5,350 bases of DNA from an uncultured Eubacteriales bacterium (lineage in GTDB: Bacteria > Bacillota > Clostridia > Oscillospirales > Acutalibacteraceae). The translations under genes were made by a program, and so were the position numbers. The notes beneath the pieces are model-generated. The model was not told the DNA's origin. It searched no databases and worked only from the letters and a program-made list of their open reading frames with translations. Within the stretch, counting starts at the first letter, position 1. Each line of letters opens with the position of its first letter. Shown here piece by piece: positions 5,210-5,350 of the stretch. Location of the stretch: contig ONFW01000091.1 in the NCBI GenBank assembly GCA_900317215.1, positions 1 through 5,350 on the forward strand. Direction: 5' to 3'.

Positions 5210-5350
5210 ATGTCTAATACCGACAGCACCGAAAAGAAGTCCTTCTCCAGACGAGAGGAAAGACAGCAGGCGCTCAGCCTTGTTTTCGAGCGTCTTTTCC
5301 GTGACGATACAGCCGAGCAGGTATTTGAGGATGCAGCGGAAGCCCGTGAC
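5210..5350 (+). CDS. nusB: Probable transcription antitermination protein NusB, N-terminal part (3' end outside window)
   Basis: An ATG 9 bases after GGGGAG (5195-5200) opens a frame of 47 codons that is still open at the window edge. After a polar lead of about 12 residues the sequence SRREERQQALSLVFERLF resembles the first helix of NusB, whose family typically begins RREAR..A...LFE. It is followed by an acidic helix with EDAAEARD. NusB binds the boxA RNA of rRNA leaders together with ribosomal protein S10 (NusE) and helps RNA polymerase through rRNA operons. The gene follows tyrS by 21 bases with no terminator and could therefore be under T-box control unless an internal promoter exists. 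Only the N-terminus is visible, so the call rests on this short match. Confidence 0.75.
   Translation, partial: MSNTDSTEKKSFSRREERQQALSLVFERLFRDDTAEQVFEDAAEARD

Overview
The window looks like housekeeping chromosome from a Gram-positive Firmicute of the Clostridia. Ruminococcus or a related member of the Oscillospiraceae is the best guess. The reasons are the rpsO-pnp order, strong GGAGG-type ribosome binding sites, consensus TTGACA/TATACT promoters, a tyrosyl-tRNA synthetase controlled by a T-box leader, frequent AGA arginine codons, and roughly balanced base composition. The genus is inferred from style, not from a database match. All genes read on the + strand.

Layout. Positions 2-157 are the 3' end of rpsO (ribosomal protein S15), followed by a rho-independent terminator (170-200). 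The 192-base rpsO-pnp gap also holds a long imperfect hairpin (247-305), and then complete pnp (350-2545, polynucleotide phosphorylase) starts. A strong terminator (2562-2602) ends pnp. A separate promoter (2622-2650) drives a COG0523/CobW-type P-loop GTPase (2674-3609) with an unusual metal-motif region. The tyrS promoter begins inside the stop codon of that gene. It is followed by a complete tyrosine T-box leader (about 3641-3897, specifier codon UAC), a further 13-bp hairpin (3919-3947) and tyrS (3962-5188). After 21 bases a gene that looks like nusB begins (5210) and runs off the end.

How the genes work together. S15 and PNPase belong to the ribosome and to RNA turnover, and they are adjacent in many bacteria. 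The pnp leader hairpin resembles in concept the RNase III/PNPase autoregulatory leader known from E. coli. tyrS is predicted to be switched on when uncharged tRNA-Tyr accumulates, and the putative nusB downstream may share this control because no terminator separates them. The GTPase gene is an independent insertion between the two blocks. It has its own promoter, but no terminator before the T-box.

Two start codons should be moved from the longest open frame: the GTPase to 2674 and tyrS to 3962. Both moves are supported by ribosome binding sites and by family N-termini. No mobile element, CRISPR array, tRNA or rRNA was seen. I did not find a convincing new multi-gene system. The most interesting items are RNA structures (the pnp leader hairpin and the post-T-box hairpin) and the variant COG0523 protein.
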